A stretch of DNA of 64,000 bases from NCBI GenBank assembly GCA_024516155.1, contig JAJJXM010000066.1, positions 62,001-126,000 of the forward strand, in the 5' to 3' direction. Positions 1-11,700 of the stretch are shown one piece after another (position 1 is the stretch's first letter; each line of letters begins with the position of its first letter). The position numbers were made by a program, and so were the translations under genes. Under the pieces are notes generated by a model. That model was not told the DNA's origin and did no database searches. It worked only from the letters and a program-made list of their open reading frames with translations. Origin of the DNA: Pyronema omphalodes (lineage: Eukaryota > Ascomycota > Pezizomycetes > Pezizales > Pyronemataceae).

Positions 1-284
1 AAGGCCCTAAGGTTATGAGTATTCCAGGTTTTTATCAGCGGCAGCGGTATGTTCCTTGAGGTATGGCTGTGCATCAGAAACCGCAGTCATTGATCGGAAA
101 CAGACCCACCTCGGGGGCTGCCCCAGGTTTCCCCGCCCTAGATGACGCTGACTTTCTCCCTGGCCCCCCATTATCCTACGACCTGCAGGAAGTGGACGAA
201 GGGAGGTTAGTAATAGCTCTCGCCTTTGGCTTGAGTTATTGCTTAGGTAAGAATCCCCATTGATTTTGAATGTCTTATCACGGT
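1..284. other. Unrecognised sequence at window edge
   Basis: I recognise no domain, LTR end or RNA gene here. A minus-strand frame runs through it from the adjoining Ty3-A pol scrap, but its residues (13-280) match none of the element families in this window. It may be a diverged element interior or a unique insertion; function unknown. Confidence 0.4.
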
Positions 285-362
285 AGGGTACGCTGTGATG
301 TTTCATTGTCTCCAGTATATCTAACTCGTAGGCGTGGGATCCAATGGAACGGACCACGGTGA
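285..362 (-). pseudogene. Scrap of Ty3-A pol (integrase C-terminal region)
   Basis: On the minus strand about 20 residues (GSHAYELDI-ETMKHH) match the segment of Ty3-A Pol between the GPF module and the chromodomain, seen intact near 48770-48810. The match is lost on both sides. On the right it passes directly into the inner part of a Ty3-A LTR at about 363, so this is a rearrangement junction rather than a gene. It comes from a further, otherwise missing Ty3-A copy. Confidence 0.6.
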
Positions 363-679
363 CGATGGGGAACTCGACAACGGGGAGGCAAGCCTCCTTA
401 TGTACAAAGGGGCGGCCAGCACTCTTGCTGGGCCGTCATCCAACATCGCTACATGACAGCTTCCGTTCTCCATCATTTCACCTGCGACGCCACAGCTCTC
501 CAGCTCATGGTACGTCATCCATCATCAGTCAGTCCATCAACAAAAATGGCACGGCACACACAACAACACAACGGCAACACAACACAACACGGCAAGACAA
601 CGGCACGATGTCGACAACAACAGCGACAACACAATGATGACGCAACAACACAACGGCTCGTCAGCCGTGTGCCGTGACA
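363..679 (-). repeat. Ty3-A copy 1, 3' LTR (truncated)
   Basis: Matches the inner part of the other Ty3-A LTRs and ends in the conserved GTGCCGTGACA at 679, followed inside the element by the C7 run (polypurine tract on the other strand). The outer 200 or so bases are missing. It carries the family's (AAC)n-like microsatellite near 545-600. Confidence 0.8.
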
Positions 680-690
680 GTACCCCCCCG

Positions 691-3600
691 TTAGGCTCGA
701 GTTCCTACGAGAGGAGAAGGTTTGTCTGGGTATAACTGGTGGAATCTCTCAGCGGCCTCAGTTTCGGATAGGTTCGTTTCCGGTTCCCAGGTTGGAGAGT
801 CATGGCCGGTCCACTTGACGAGGTACTGCAGGTTTCCTCTTGACCAACGGCTATCCAGAATTTCATCCACGAACCATTCTTCTTCGCCGTCTACTACTAC
901 CGGTAGGGGCGGTGGAATAATCTGGCCAGGGAGGGGGTCCGAAGGGGCTGGGTTTAGTAGGGACACGGGGAAGGTCCTGTGGTGTTTCATGGTCTCCGGT
1001 ATATCCAATTCATAGGCGTGGGATCCAATAGGCCGTAACACGGTGAAGGGGCCTAGGTGTTTGTTTTCTAGTTTCTTTGAGGGGCGGCGGGTTCTTAGGT
1101 TGCGGGCGTTCAGCCATACAAGGTCTCCTGGTTTGAAGACCGGCGCGGGGAGTCGGGAATTGTCGGCGGCTTCTATGTGGCGGGCTTGGGCGTATTTCAT
1201 TTCCGAACGTAAGACGTCATGGATGTGTGACATCCTTTCCGCTACCTCGTTCGCTTTCACTTCTTCAGGATTGTCTGTCCTGATTTCCAGTTCGAAAGAG
1301 CACTTGGGGTGTCGACCGTATATAGCGTAGAACGGAGACAGCGACGTTGTATCCGATACTTGGTTATTTGCAGCAAATTCTGCCAGTGGTAAAAATTTCT
1401 TCCAATCGTCTTGTAAATAACAGACGTACGCGCGGAGATATTGCTCCATAACCGCGTTAATTCTCTCTGTTTGGCCGTCGGTTTGGGGATGGAAGGCCGT
1501 ACTCGTGGCAATTTCGATACCCATGCAATTTGCCAAGTGTTTCCAGAAATGGGCCACAAATTGCGGACCGCGGTCGGACACTACTGTGTCTGGCAGGCCG
1601 TGTAGTTCGAATACGTTTTCCAGGAAGAGTTGCGCGAAGCCTTCTGCGTCTATCGTGGAATGACAGGGCACTAAGTGCCGCTGTTTCGTTAGTCGGCAAA
1701 CGATCGCACATATTGCGTCGAAGCCTTCTGATGTCGGTAGTCCAGTAACAAAGTCCACCGATATATTCTGCCAAGGCTGGTGCGGGACCGGTAGGGGCTT
1801 CAAGGTTCCATAGGGTGCGTGGCGGGTAGCCTTTGTTCTTTTACAGGTGTGGCAATTTCGGACGAATTGGTCCACATCTTTTCTCATCGAGGGCCAGTAA
1901 TAATTCCTGGCGAGGAGTTCGAAAGTCTTTGCACAGCCCCGGTGTCCCATGGTGGGGGGGTCGTGGTGATCTTGTAGTAGTTTTAATCGTAGTTTGTCCA
2001 GCGCGGGGACATAGAGGCAGTCTCTGTAGTACAATCTGTTTTCCAACACGGAGCAATCGGCGAGTGATATGTCCTTACAGATTTGTGTACCGTCTTCCAG
2101 CATTCCCAACACTCGGTTGGGGAATGAATCTGTCTTGTAGCCCTCTGTGAACAGGAGGTCTACTTCGGAGGGTGCAAGTTTCATGGGCGGGGTCATGCAC
2201 AACTGAAAGTTTTGTGGCTTTAGAACAGCTTGCTGGTTCGCTAGTATGCGTTCGTCTCCCTCTTCCGGGAGGTCGGCGGCTCGTCTTGTCAGGGCGTCCG
2301 GTTTTCCTCCCAACGATCCCGGTCGATAGGTGATCACAAAGATGAACCGAGACAGGAATTCGGACCAGCGTGCTTGTCGTCTGTTTAGCAGCTTTGTCGT
2401 CATAAAGTATTCGAGATTCTTGTGATCCGTCAATACGCACTCTTGGACCTGTTTCAAATTGGTTGGTTCCTTCCAATCTCTCACTGTGGCTACTTTGGAA
2501 TCCATCATGCGCGCGCCGTCGCGGCCGATGTTGTAGCCCAGGTACAGTACTTCTGCCTTAGCGAACTTACACTTTTCTGGCTTCAAGTGCAATTTTTCTT
2601 GTTTGAGTCGTTCCAAGATCTTTCGGACGTGTGCGGTGTGATCGGGCTTTGTTTCGGAGAATACGAGGATATCGTCCAAGTATGCCGTACAAAACTGGTC
2701 CAGGTATGGTCTCAGGACATCATTTATAAATGCCTGGAAGTCGGCAGGCGCGTTGGTGAGCCCAAAGGGCATCACTTTCGACCCAAATAGGCCGTACCTT
2801 GTGCGGAAGGCCATCTTCCATTCTTCGCCTTCTGCCATTCTGATAAGGTTATAAGCGCTGCGGACATCTAGGGTCGTAAAGTATTGAGCTTTGGAGAGAT
2901 TCATCATCGTTTCCTGTATCAATGGCAGCTGGTACCGGTTCTTCTCGGTACCTTCATTCAGTCTTCGGTAATCGACACACAGGCGTAGGGATCCATCTGA
3001 TTTTTTCACGAATAATATCGGCGAGGCGGCTGGTGATTGGGAGCGTTGTATAAATCCTTTTTCCGAATTCCGATCTAGCCATGCTTTCAGCGTCTGTAAC
3101 TGGTTGCGTGATAACGAGTATAAGGGACCAAAGGGGGGAACGAATCCCTCTTTCAATAGGATCTTGTGGTCGTAGGGCCGGTGTGGGGGGAGTTCCTTCG
3201 CTTTGAGCTCCTTGAACAGGTCGAGGTAGTCATGGTACTCTTTGGGGATCATGTCTTTTAGTTCTTCGTCCGTGAGGACGGGCTTGTCTGCTAAGGCGAT
3301 GGCGATTTCGTTCAACGATAGCGAGAACACTGCTAGGCTTTGGTCTTCTCCCATCTCTTTGAAATCGGAGATGGTCAGACTTGAGCATGCTATTGGAGGT
3401 TCGTCTGGAGGTTCGGGGACCGGGTTTTCCAGTTCCGGCATGGGGTTTGTGTCGGGCTCGTGGACGACGGGAGGGGGCCTCGAGTGCAGGACCTCGACAC
3501 CGGTTGTGCTCACAGGTAGCGGGGTGCAGTTTTTTAGTCAGTATGGTGAATTGAAGCTTACGGTGATGGAGCTGAAGCTTATTGTCACGTCGTGTTTCTT

Positions 3601-3945
3601 CAGCCAGGGGATGCCCAGCACCACCAGATAGTGGCCTAACTTGGTGACGAACATGGGGAGGGTTTCCGAGTGACCATTGATGGTACACTCTACTTGGGCG
3701 AGGTGGGTGATTTTTCCTGAGGATATAGGTCGGCCGTCAATGACTTCGACCGTTCGGGCTGTGGGTAGGGGGGTCAGAGGGAGTTTGTGATGGCGGGCGA
3801 AATTGGGATCCACAAAGGCAATGCCAGTGGCGCCGCAGTCAACGATCGCTACTGTCTTCACGGAGCAGTTATTAGAGAACAAGGAGCAAGAGAGGACAAG
3901 GTGTTTGCATTCTAATTTGCCAGTAAAACTTGCCCCTGATAACAA
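691..3945 (-). pseudogene. pol: Ty3-A copy 1 pol
   Basis: Encodes protease (DCGATG motif near 3830), reverse transcriptase (YLDD near 2675), integrase with HHCC zinc module and D,D-35-E core, and a C-terminal chromodomain, as in copy 4. Two lesions are visible. A TGC-to-TGA stop between protease and RT (near 3538) separates the two open stretches, 3538-3945 and 691-3513. An in-frame deletion at about 2447 removes roughly 140 residues covering the RT connection and the first part of RNase H, including the TDAS catalytic aspartate. The protein could not support replication unaided. Two long open pieces survive, so decay is recent. Confidence 0.85.
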
Positions 3946-4189
3946 TATTGTGTCTGCAATAATCGTCCTACCAGCGGCAGAGCCATCTTCATGCGGCTGG
4001 TTTAGTCTTTTCCTGGAACATCTTCTTCACTATCCAATAATTCAACACTTGCAACTTTAACATTCGGCTTAGCGGGGCACAAGGCTGCCATGTGGCCGAG
4101 GCCACCGCAGTAGAGGCAATGTCCTTCTGACAGGCGGGTCGCGCGTCCCTGTGCCGACAGTTTCTGACGGGGTCCCTGGGCAGGGTTTG

Positions 4190-6173
4190 TTTGTTTGTTT
4201 GTTTGTTCTCTCATTACTTGTTTGCAACCCGAAGGTCATGACAAGGGACAGATAATTACAAAAGAGAAGAAGAAAGAAATGTAAAAGCAAAAACCCAGTC
4301 TCCACCTCTACCAGTCTCCTCCTCTTGATCGTTGTGGTTGTGGGGTCTGTCCCCACTGTATACTACGGGGGTTTTTTGTCCAAGCGCGTCTGATGTTCCA
4401 AGTGCCCTGCTTGCACAGAGGCCGCCTCGCCGGGCTCCTCCCTTTCCTCCTCCCTTCCCCTTCCCATGTTTAGCCATTTTTCCGCCTTTATTTCCTCCAC
4501 AAAGCAAAAACAAAACCAAAGCAAAGTTAAACAGCCGCCGGGCCACCCGTGCCCCCACTCTCCTCTCCTCTCTCCCCTCCTCCGCCGGTGTCTCCTGACT
4601 CTTTGCCCTTCGAGACACCCGGGCCCGCCCTGCCCCTCTTCTCCTCCCCTCTCTCCCCTTCTCCTTCCTTCTTCCTCAGTCTTCTTGCTGCTCCCCCTCG
4701 CCTCTCTCCCCTTCTTGTCGGTGGTGTTGTTAGTCCAAGATTGCCATTCCCAAGCACAATCTGGACGTTGATGCCTCCGCTCTTGACGACTTCTGCCCAG
4801 GTCTTCTTTGCGGAGGGGGTTGTCTGTCTGGGTTGGTGGGTATTCTTTCCCCTTCCACCATTCTTCGTTGTAGGGGTCTTGCTGGGTGTCGCTGCCGTAG
4901 GTCTCGTCTCCTGCGCTTTTATCCTTTTCTTCTGCGTAGCCTTCGCCTCCACAGTCCTCCATCCGTTCGTCTCAGCAGGGGCAGTGCTTGGGGCGTCGGG
5001 TAGAGGTGTGTCCTGAGCAGATGAACTGTCAGGGTGAGGTTCCGGTGTCGCATCGGTTGACGTGATTGCGAGGAGAGGTAGGGGGGACATAGGCTTGAGG
5101 GCATCAAGCTTGTCCTGGGCGGCGGTAGTCGCATGTTTCGAGTGCATCAGGCTTCGCACCGGTGATGCCGCTCTCGGTTTGTGGTTCACCGGTCTTCTGT
5201 TTGTCGGTGAGGTGGGTTCGGTGTTCTGGTCGCTTCCCCTTCGCTTTCTCTTGCCAGGAGGGTTGCGAACAGCGTCCAGGACATCCTGAATGTCATGTTG
5301 GACGACAGACAGTTGCATAGTCATCTCTTCCATCGCTGAGGAAGAGGCCGTAAGGTCCGGTGAGGGGGGCGCCGAAATGACTTGCTGCTGTTCGTCGATT
5401 TTCTTCGTCAGGGCGTCCACAGCAGCCTTGAGAGCTGCTGTTTCTTTCTGTGTAGTGTTGTATGCTGCGCGCAGCTTCGTGTTTTCGTCCAGCAGGATGC
5501 TGGATTTCGACATCAGGACGTCGAATCTGTGGCGCATCTCCTCGCTGTTGTTGCGTATGGTGTCATCGAGGGTATTGAAGCGTCGCTGTGTATCCCGGTG
5601 GATCTGTTGTATCCCCAGGAAGTTGGCTCCGGTGAGCTCGGCGTGGTTGTCTATGAACAGTTGATCTAGGGTGTCATAGCCCTCCTCAGCTGCAACTGCC
5701 TCGTTAATTGCAGATACGAAGAAGCGACGGTAGGCTCTGAACCGGCTGTGGTCAGTTGTCGCTTGTTGCTGGTGTGTTGAAGCCGAAGGAGCTGGTGATC
5801 CTGCCAAGACCACGCTCTGGAAGGGTTTTCCAGCGAAGTTTCCATCAACTTCATCAACTTTTCCTTCTCTTCCATCGAAAGTAGGATTGGATCCATCATG
5901 AGGAAGGTCGGCTAGAACATTGTACGCGTTTTCGGACCGTTTCGATCGTCGGGCGTTGTTCTGTCGTTGTTTTGGCGACATTTCGTGAGGTGGGGTAAGC
6001 CAAAACTCGTGAAAACTCTGATTTTGCGACAAAAGTCAACAAAAACAACGTAGAATTCCCTGAAAATTCAGAGAATAACGTAACAGAGTGCTGCGAATCC
6101 GAATCCGATGAGAAAACCGGGGGTTTCGGTGCTCGTTGTTGAGAATGCAGGGGGGGGGGGTCGCCGTTGCCGT
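4190..6173 (-). mobile_element. ORF1-only LINE derivative (Tad-like)
   Basis: A 2-kb insertion bounded by an imperfect 18-20 bp target-site duplication: 4172-4189 and 6174-6193, both reading GTCCC..GGGCAGGG..TTTG with one-base length differences in C and G runs. On the minus strand it ends in a short (CAAA)n tail at 4190-4206. Long variable duplications and a simple-repeat tail are hallmarks of target-primed reverse transcription. It has ORF1 but no reverse transcriptase, so it must have been moved in trans by a full-length relative. The 3' third of the sense strand is strongly purine-rich (about 4540-4730). Confidence 0.75.
4527..6032 (-). CDS. LINE ORF1 protein (Gag-like)
   Basis: A 501-residue open frame. 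Visible features are a long helical, coiled-coil-like stretch at about residues 140-220 (heptad-like E, L, K and R; MSKSSILLDENTKLRAAYN region), a basic linker with KRKRRG near 255, a Pro/Ser/Thr-rich section, and a TWAEVVKSG motif near 415. That motif resembles the WA-x-VV segment of fungal Tad/I-clade LINE ORF1 proteins. Such proteins bind the element RNA and form the RNP. No CCHC knuckle is visible. The last 65 or so residues are a Gly/Arg/Glu-rich run from the purine-rich tract and probably are not the ancestral C-terminus, because ORF2 should follow and is absent. The upstream in-frame Met is taken as start; MSPKQRQ a little downstream is an alternative. Confidence 0.65.
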   Translation of the reverse strand: MSQNQSFHEFWLTPPHEMSPKQRQNNARRSKRSENAYNVLADLPHDGSNPTFDGREGKVDEVDGNFAGKPFQSVVLAGSPAPSASTHQQQATTDHSRFRAYRRFFVSAINEAVAAEEGYDTLDQLFIDNHAELTGANFLGIQQIHRDTQRRFNTLDDTIRNNSEEMRHRFDVLMSKSSILLDENTKLRAAYNTTQKETAALKAAVDALTKKIDEQQQVISAPPSPDLTASSSAMEEMTMQLSVVQHDIQDVLDAVRNPPGKRKRRGSDQNTEPTSPTNRRPVNHKPRAASPVRSLMHSKHATTAAQDKLDALKPMSPLPLLAITSTDATPEPHPDSSSAQDTPLPDAPSTAPAETNGWRTVEAKATQKKRIKAQETRPTAATPSKTPTTKNGGRGKNTHQPRQTTPSAKKTWAEVVKSGGINVQIVLGNGNLGLTTPPTRRGERRGGAARRLRKKEGEGERGEEKRGRAGPGVSKGKESGDTGGGGERGEESGGTGGPAAV

Positions 6174-6933
6174 GTCCCCTGGGCAGGGGTTTGCTTGCTA
6201 GAGGAGGCGGTAGTGGATTGGGTAGCGGGGGTGGGGCGACTGGTGGCGGGGGTGGCGGCGGTAGTGGGTTTAACTTGGCCGCGGTTGGTGCGCAGCTTGC
6301 GGAGATTCTCAAGTGCTCTCGATTGGGAGTCCAATGTTTGGCACTGTTCAACAAATCCGTGCATCGTAGCGGTGGGAGGGGCGCCAACCAACTTGTCGTG
6401 CAACTCGAGGGATAGGCCATTCCGCAGAGCATCCATGGTAGCGGCTTCATCCCAGCCCAATTCTGCGACCAGGCGGGAAAACTCTGCATAATAATCTGAG
6501 AACTCGCGGTTGTTTTGTCGGAGATTTTGTAGTTTGAGACGAGCTGTTGCGCGCTCGTCCGGGTCTCTAAAGGTACCCTGCAGGATCTTAATGACGTCCT
6601 CGACGTCGGTGAGGGCCCAGCGGTTACCACTATCCTTCATATAGGGAAGGATCTGATCCAGGGCGCGTCCGCGGAGACGGCCCATGGCATAAGAGATTCG
6701 CTTGTGGGGGGTTGGGAAGCGTAATTCGTCGCTCATCAATTTAATACGAAGCAAGGAAACAAAACGGCGGAGGTCCTCCTTGTTGGACCCATCGAATGTT
6801 GGTGGATCCCGAATTGTATCTCCGGGAGCGCAGATGCCGGGGGAGGCGAGTAACGCGTTCATTAGGGTGCGCTGACGGGTGATTTCCCTTCCATAGTATT
6901 GATTTTCGTTCGCATCTGCTTGTTCCTCGGGGG

Positions 6934-7232
6934 TTAAGAGGATTTCGGGATCTCGGGGGGGGGTCTTGGAACCGGCGCGAGGATAGCGGGGGCGGGAGCT
7001 GCGGCTGGGCTGTGGTGGGGGGCGCGGCGGTTCGCGGCGCTGTCTCTGGGCCGTTGGGGTAAACCTGAAAGGACCCAGTCTAAATAAGAACGGGGGGAAT
7101 GGGGGCAGGGGTGGGGGCTTCCGGAGCGCGGGAGGCGACGTAACTGGAAACTCGGGTGCTGTTGCGGGAGCCGGGGGTCTCTGTGAGGTCGTTCAATATG
7201 TAACCCGTGGGATGAGCTTGGGCGTCTAGGAT
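6934..7232 (-). pseudogene. Ty3-A copy 1 leader ORF2, 3' part
   Basis: Continuation of leader ORF2 after the Ty3-B insertion: the GSRNSTRVSS and proline/alanine-rich tail ending PPPEIPKSS-stop, as in copies 2 and 4. It carries the same C-run (9 C on the minus strand, 6955-6963) at the junction with the capsid frame. The ORF2 5' part lies beyond the Ty3-B insertion at 16121-16290. Confidence 0.65.
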
Positions 7233-8591
7233 TGTGAACCTGGGTATTGAGGCTTTCAATACAGAGGTTTGTCCGATCAGTTAACGCTTCGTTCGCAAGA
7301 TAGATCACTAATAGATTTTCCCAAGAGCTAGGAAGTTCAACTAATCGATCACAGGCCGAATAAACTTAAGGGTCTCGTCCTGAGGTATTGGGTGTAGAAT
7401 AGTAACGTCGTAACAAGAGATCAAGTTGCTGATGCTGGAGGAGACGGTGGGAAGACTTAGGGTCTTTTATAGACTTTCGTCTACAATTTCGCCCAGACTT
7501 CCCAAGGGAACCAACTTCCAAACTAAGCTTAGGAGATAAGACGTGAGTCAATTCTTTGACAAATCTGCTGATGGCTCGCATCATGCTGCATGCGCAATTA
7601 TATTAATTGCTCACTTGCATGATGCCCCTCGTGTCAGATTAATCCTTGACATTCCTCACCGTGCTACCACACCTTCCAATCAGGTATTGGGGTTAAGCGC
7701 TTAGTGCAGGGTTACTCCAGTTGAGCGCATAATGCAATGACTCCTCTGATAATGACATGTGAGTCATATATCTTATGAATCATCTTGATCATAGATCTCC
7801 CTAGAGAATCTCGATTGCGAGTGAAGGAATCTGACATCATAAGGCAGACTATGCCTTACCGGAGCGCACTGCCCCATCACATTCCTGTGTGATGTCATTT
7901 GCCCCACCTGCGCGCAGTTGCCCCCAGCCACACCCTGGTGTGTACGCAAACGCCGTCTTATCTTGCAGCTGGTAGTCGTTGGCCTAAGGTCGCGTCATAT
8001 CAGTTCCGCCCAACAGTTGCCCTGAGTGGTGTTCCTTGCTGCAGGACGTCGTCTCATGGCAATGCATTCTTGACCCTTGTCCTGAGCTCCACTCCTGTTG
8101 GCTGACTAGACTCTGCCTCATTGCTTGGCCGACTATCCGCCCAACTCAGATATCGGATGATGCCATTCGTCTGCCTTGCATGCTCCTGAGAATACCCCTC
8201 TCTTGCAAGCCCTCTGGTAACCGTGCTTGGTGGAACACAACCTCAGGTATAAGGAGGTGTCTCTTCGCCGTCGTCTTCTGTTCTCCATCAGCGTCGTCTA
8301 TAGTTTGCTCATGGGTAAGTCGACACCCATCAGGTAAGTTGATACTCGTTCCCATCCATCTTTGATCCTCCCGAGCTGACAGTGAATAACAGGGAGCGAC
8401 CCCTCGGGCCGGGATCCTCGTGAGGTCATTCCGCAGAGTCACGAATCACGTGACGTGGCTAGCTGGAGCTCCTCAGGGGGTTCCGGCCCGGGAATACTAA
8501 CCATATTATTCATTCTCCTGTCGAGTTTGCCATGTTCTCTAAATGTTATACATGTTACCTATTCTATACTCACACAATATAGGGTGTGACA
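7233..8591 (-). repeat. Ty3-B copy 1, 3' LTR
   Basis: Begins TGTGAACCTGGG and ends GGTGTGACA, giving TG...CA ends. The inner side (8592 on) reads as the purine-rich tract GCGGGGAGGTGG on the minus strand, as expected next to a 3' LTR. Same length as its partner. Confidence 0.9.
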
Positions 8592-8762
8592 CCACCTCCC
8601 CGCTGTTCAAGCTTCGTCCCGAAGCAAGTAGCTTATCATTCTGTGATCGCACCTCGCCGCAGCCAAGTCACTTAGTGATCATATATGGATGTAGTCCTCC
8701 AGCCCCTACATTCTACTACCAACTCGACCTAATGAAAACCTCGTGGGGAAAAACATTAAGCC

Positions 8763-11700
8763 TTAATCCTTGAGTCGGTAGTCCCTCGGAGAATCAGGGT
8801 ACTTGAGATGAAACTCTCATAACTTCTCCTGATCTCCTACTGAAAAGTTGTCGAATGGTTCTGCCGTCCAATCTTTCTTATTTGGCCAACCTAGCCATTT
8901 AACAAGGTACAACACTCGATTTCCTGATTTGTAGCTGCTCATGATTTCATCGGTGTCGTATTCCTCGCTTCCCTCAACATCGTCTGCCTCCCTTAGAATT
9001 TCGTTTGTATCTGCTGGAGCCCGAGTTCCTGCTCTAAAGGGCTAAAGTAATGAGGTATGAAAGACGTTGTGTATCTTCCATTTTCGTGGGAGCGTAAGTC
9101 GTACTGTGGTTGGGGAGATGACCTTTTCGACTTGGAAGGGACCATGTAGTTTATGGTCTAACTTCCTTGATGGGCGTCTTGTTCGTATATTGCGTCCATC
9201 TAACATAACCAAGTCTCCTACTTGGTATTCTGGTTCCTCCTGTCGTTTCTGGTCTGCATAGTGTTTCATTCTTTCTTGTGTTTTTTGAAGAGTTGACTTG
9301 GCTCATTCATGAATGGTATGCATCCAGTGGGCGTAGGCTTTGCTGGCTGGGTTGCGCACAGCAGTTGCCGAAGGGTTGCTCGTATTGGGGTAGAACCCAT
9401 AGTTACCGTAAAAGGGTGATAGTCCAGTTGCGCTTGTGACTGAGTTGTTGTATGCGAACTCAGCCATTGGTAAGAGATCAGCCCAGTCGTCCATTTCGTG
9501 GTTAACAAAAGAGCGCAGGTAAGCTTGAATTGTTTGGTTGAGCCGTTCCGTTTGTCCGTCTTTTTGCGGGTGGAAGGCTGTAGACATTCTTGGTTCATTC
9601 CTAAGGTTCCGAGAAATGCTTTCCAGGTGGTGCTTGTGAACCTGAAGTCTCGATCCGACACTATATCCTTGGGTAAGCCATGCAACTTCCAAATTTCCTT
9701 TGCAAATATTCTGGCAAGGTCTGCAGTTGTCTTGCCGTCTTTCCGTAAGGGGATGAAGTGCGCCATTTTAGTAAATCGATCAACTATAACCCATAGTTGA
9801 TCACACCCATTAGATTCTGGTAGGTCGGTAATAAAACCCATAGCAATAGATTGCCACGGGGCATATGTCAATTCCAAAGGTTGCAACATCCCATACTTAA
9901 GGTGCCTAGCCGTCTTGTCCTTCTGACATTCTAAACAGCTTTGTACATATTCAATTATATTTTCGTCCATTCTTGGCCACCAAAAGTGTCTCCGTATTAA
10001 TTCAATAGTTTTATCCTGACTGAAGTGACCTGCAATTTTTGAGTCGTGCTCCGATTCCAGGACCATGTTGACCAAATCCTTTGGTACCCATAACTTCTCT
10101 TTCCGATAGATTATGCCATTTTCTATCGTTAGTGGATCTTTTGTTTTCTTTGCTGCTTTTTTATAATTTTCGTCCAGTTCCCCAGCGTCTTTAACCATCT
10201 TTAAAAAGTCTCCAGACCATTTAACCGAAGGAATAGAATTGAGCCGTGCCGAAGAAACAATGAATGATGTTCTTTCACCTCCACTACTTATTGCTGAAAT
10301 ACAAGCAAAATGTTCTTTGTGAAGGATAGTCGTAATCGGCTGATCCTCACCTCCCCCCGTTTCAGGGCGGAACTCCGGACGCCTCGACAAAGCATCTGGC
10401 TTTCCATTTTTATTCCCAGGTCTGTAGAAAATCTTAAAGTCAATACCAGCAAGTTCTTGAGCCCATCTTGCTTGGCGACGATTGAGTACTTTTGTTGTGG
10501 TGAAGTACTCCAAATTTTGATGATCGCTGAACACTTGAACCGTATGCATTGCTCCCTCCAGGTATCTTCTCCAAATCTTAAACGAATCCACGATAGCCAA
10601 AAGCTCTTTATCATGGATCTCATAATTGATTTCTGCCGGAGTGAATTTCCTCGAATGGAAAGCAATGGGGTGCAGCTTTCCGTCCTCTCCTTTCTGAGAA
10701 AGGACTGCGCCTAAGGCAAAGTCAGAAGCATCAGTTTCAACTAGGCAAACCTTTTTAGGATCAAAATGACCCAATATTGGTGCCTTCGTAAACCTCTGCT
10801 TGAACTCATTAAATGCCAATTCCATGGCAACAGTCCATTCCCACTTCTTGGGATCGCCCTTGATAGATTCAGTAAGAGGACGACAAATTCTTGAGAAGTC
10901 CTTTATGAATCGGCGATAGAAGTTCGCAAATCCAAGAAAGCCTTGTGTCTCTTTCAAGGATTTAGGAGGTTCCCAAACCAGGACGGTTTCCACTTTGTCC
11001 TTTGCCATTTCTATTCCGTTTTCGCTGATGATATAACCCAAAAATTCCACTTTGTTTGTCCCCCAAACACATTTTTCCGGAGATATTACCAGCCCATTTT
11101 CCTCCAGTCTTTTCGAGACTTCCTTAACCAATTTATCATGTTCCTCCTCTGTTTCCGCGTAGATAAGAACATCATCAATATAAGCAATCACTCCCTGATC
11201 CAACATGTCCCTAAAGATATGATTCATCATATCTTGGAATGTGGCCGGTGCATTGCTTAATCCAAAGGGCATAACCAAAAACTCATAAAGCCCATACCTG
11301 CATCTGAAGGCCGTTTTCCATTCATCGCCTTCTTTAATCCTAATCAAATGGTAACCGTTCTTCAAGTCCATTTTCGTGAAGAACTTGGCTCCTCTTACTC
11401 TGTCTTGTAATTCAGACATAAGAGGGAGGGGGTAGCGATTTGCTATGGTTATTTTATTGATCCCCCTGTAATCGACACAAAGCCTTAAACCTCGCCCATG
11501 GGGTTTTGGCACAAAGAGAATTGGTGCTGCGGCAGGAGATTTAGATGGTCGAATGTTGCCTGTCCTGAGCATCTCTTTTAGCCACTCTCTCAGAGTTTCC
11601 AGCTCGACTTCATTGAGCGCATAGACTGGTCACCAAGGAGGAGTTTCCCCGTCCTTCAAGTCTATGGCGTGGTCGTAGGGCTTGTGTTCTGGAAGCTTGT

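Larger units (their letters stand above)
4002..6862 (-). pseudogene. gag: Ty3-A copy 1 gag, split by a LINE
   Basis: The capsid part lies at about 6180-6862: the DPPTFDGSN segment, then a Retrotrans_gag-like region around FSDYYAEFSRLVAELGW. The C-terminal part with the zinc knuckle CLYCGGLGHMAALC lies at 4002-4189. The two are separated by the LINE insertion at 4190-6173. On removing the LINE the flanks rejoin at the same point as in copies 2 and 4. The gag end reads A GGA AAA before the stop, so the first base of the slippery heptamer differs from copy 4. Confidence 0.8.

Noticed and set aside
545..620. (AAC)n-rich stretch as an independent satellite
   Set aside because: It recurs at the same place in every Ty3-A LTR (for example 16905-16985, 17690-17770, 48340-48400), so it is part of the LTR.
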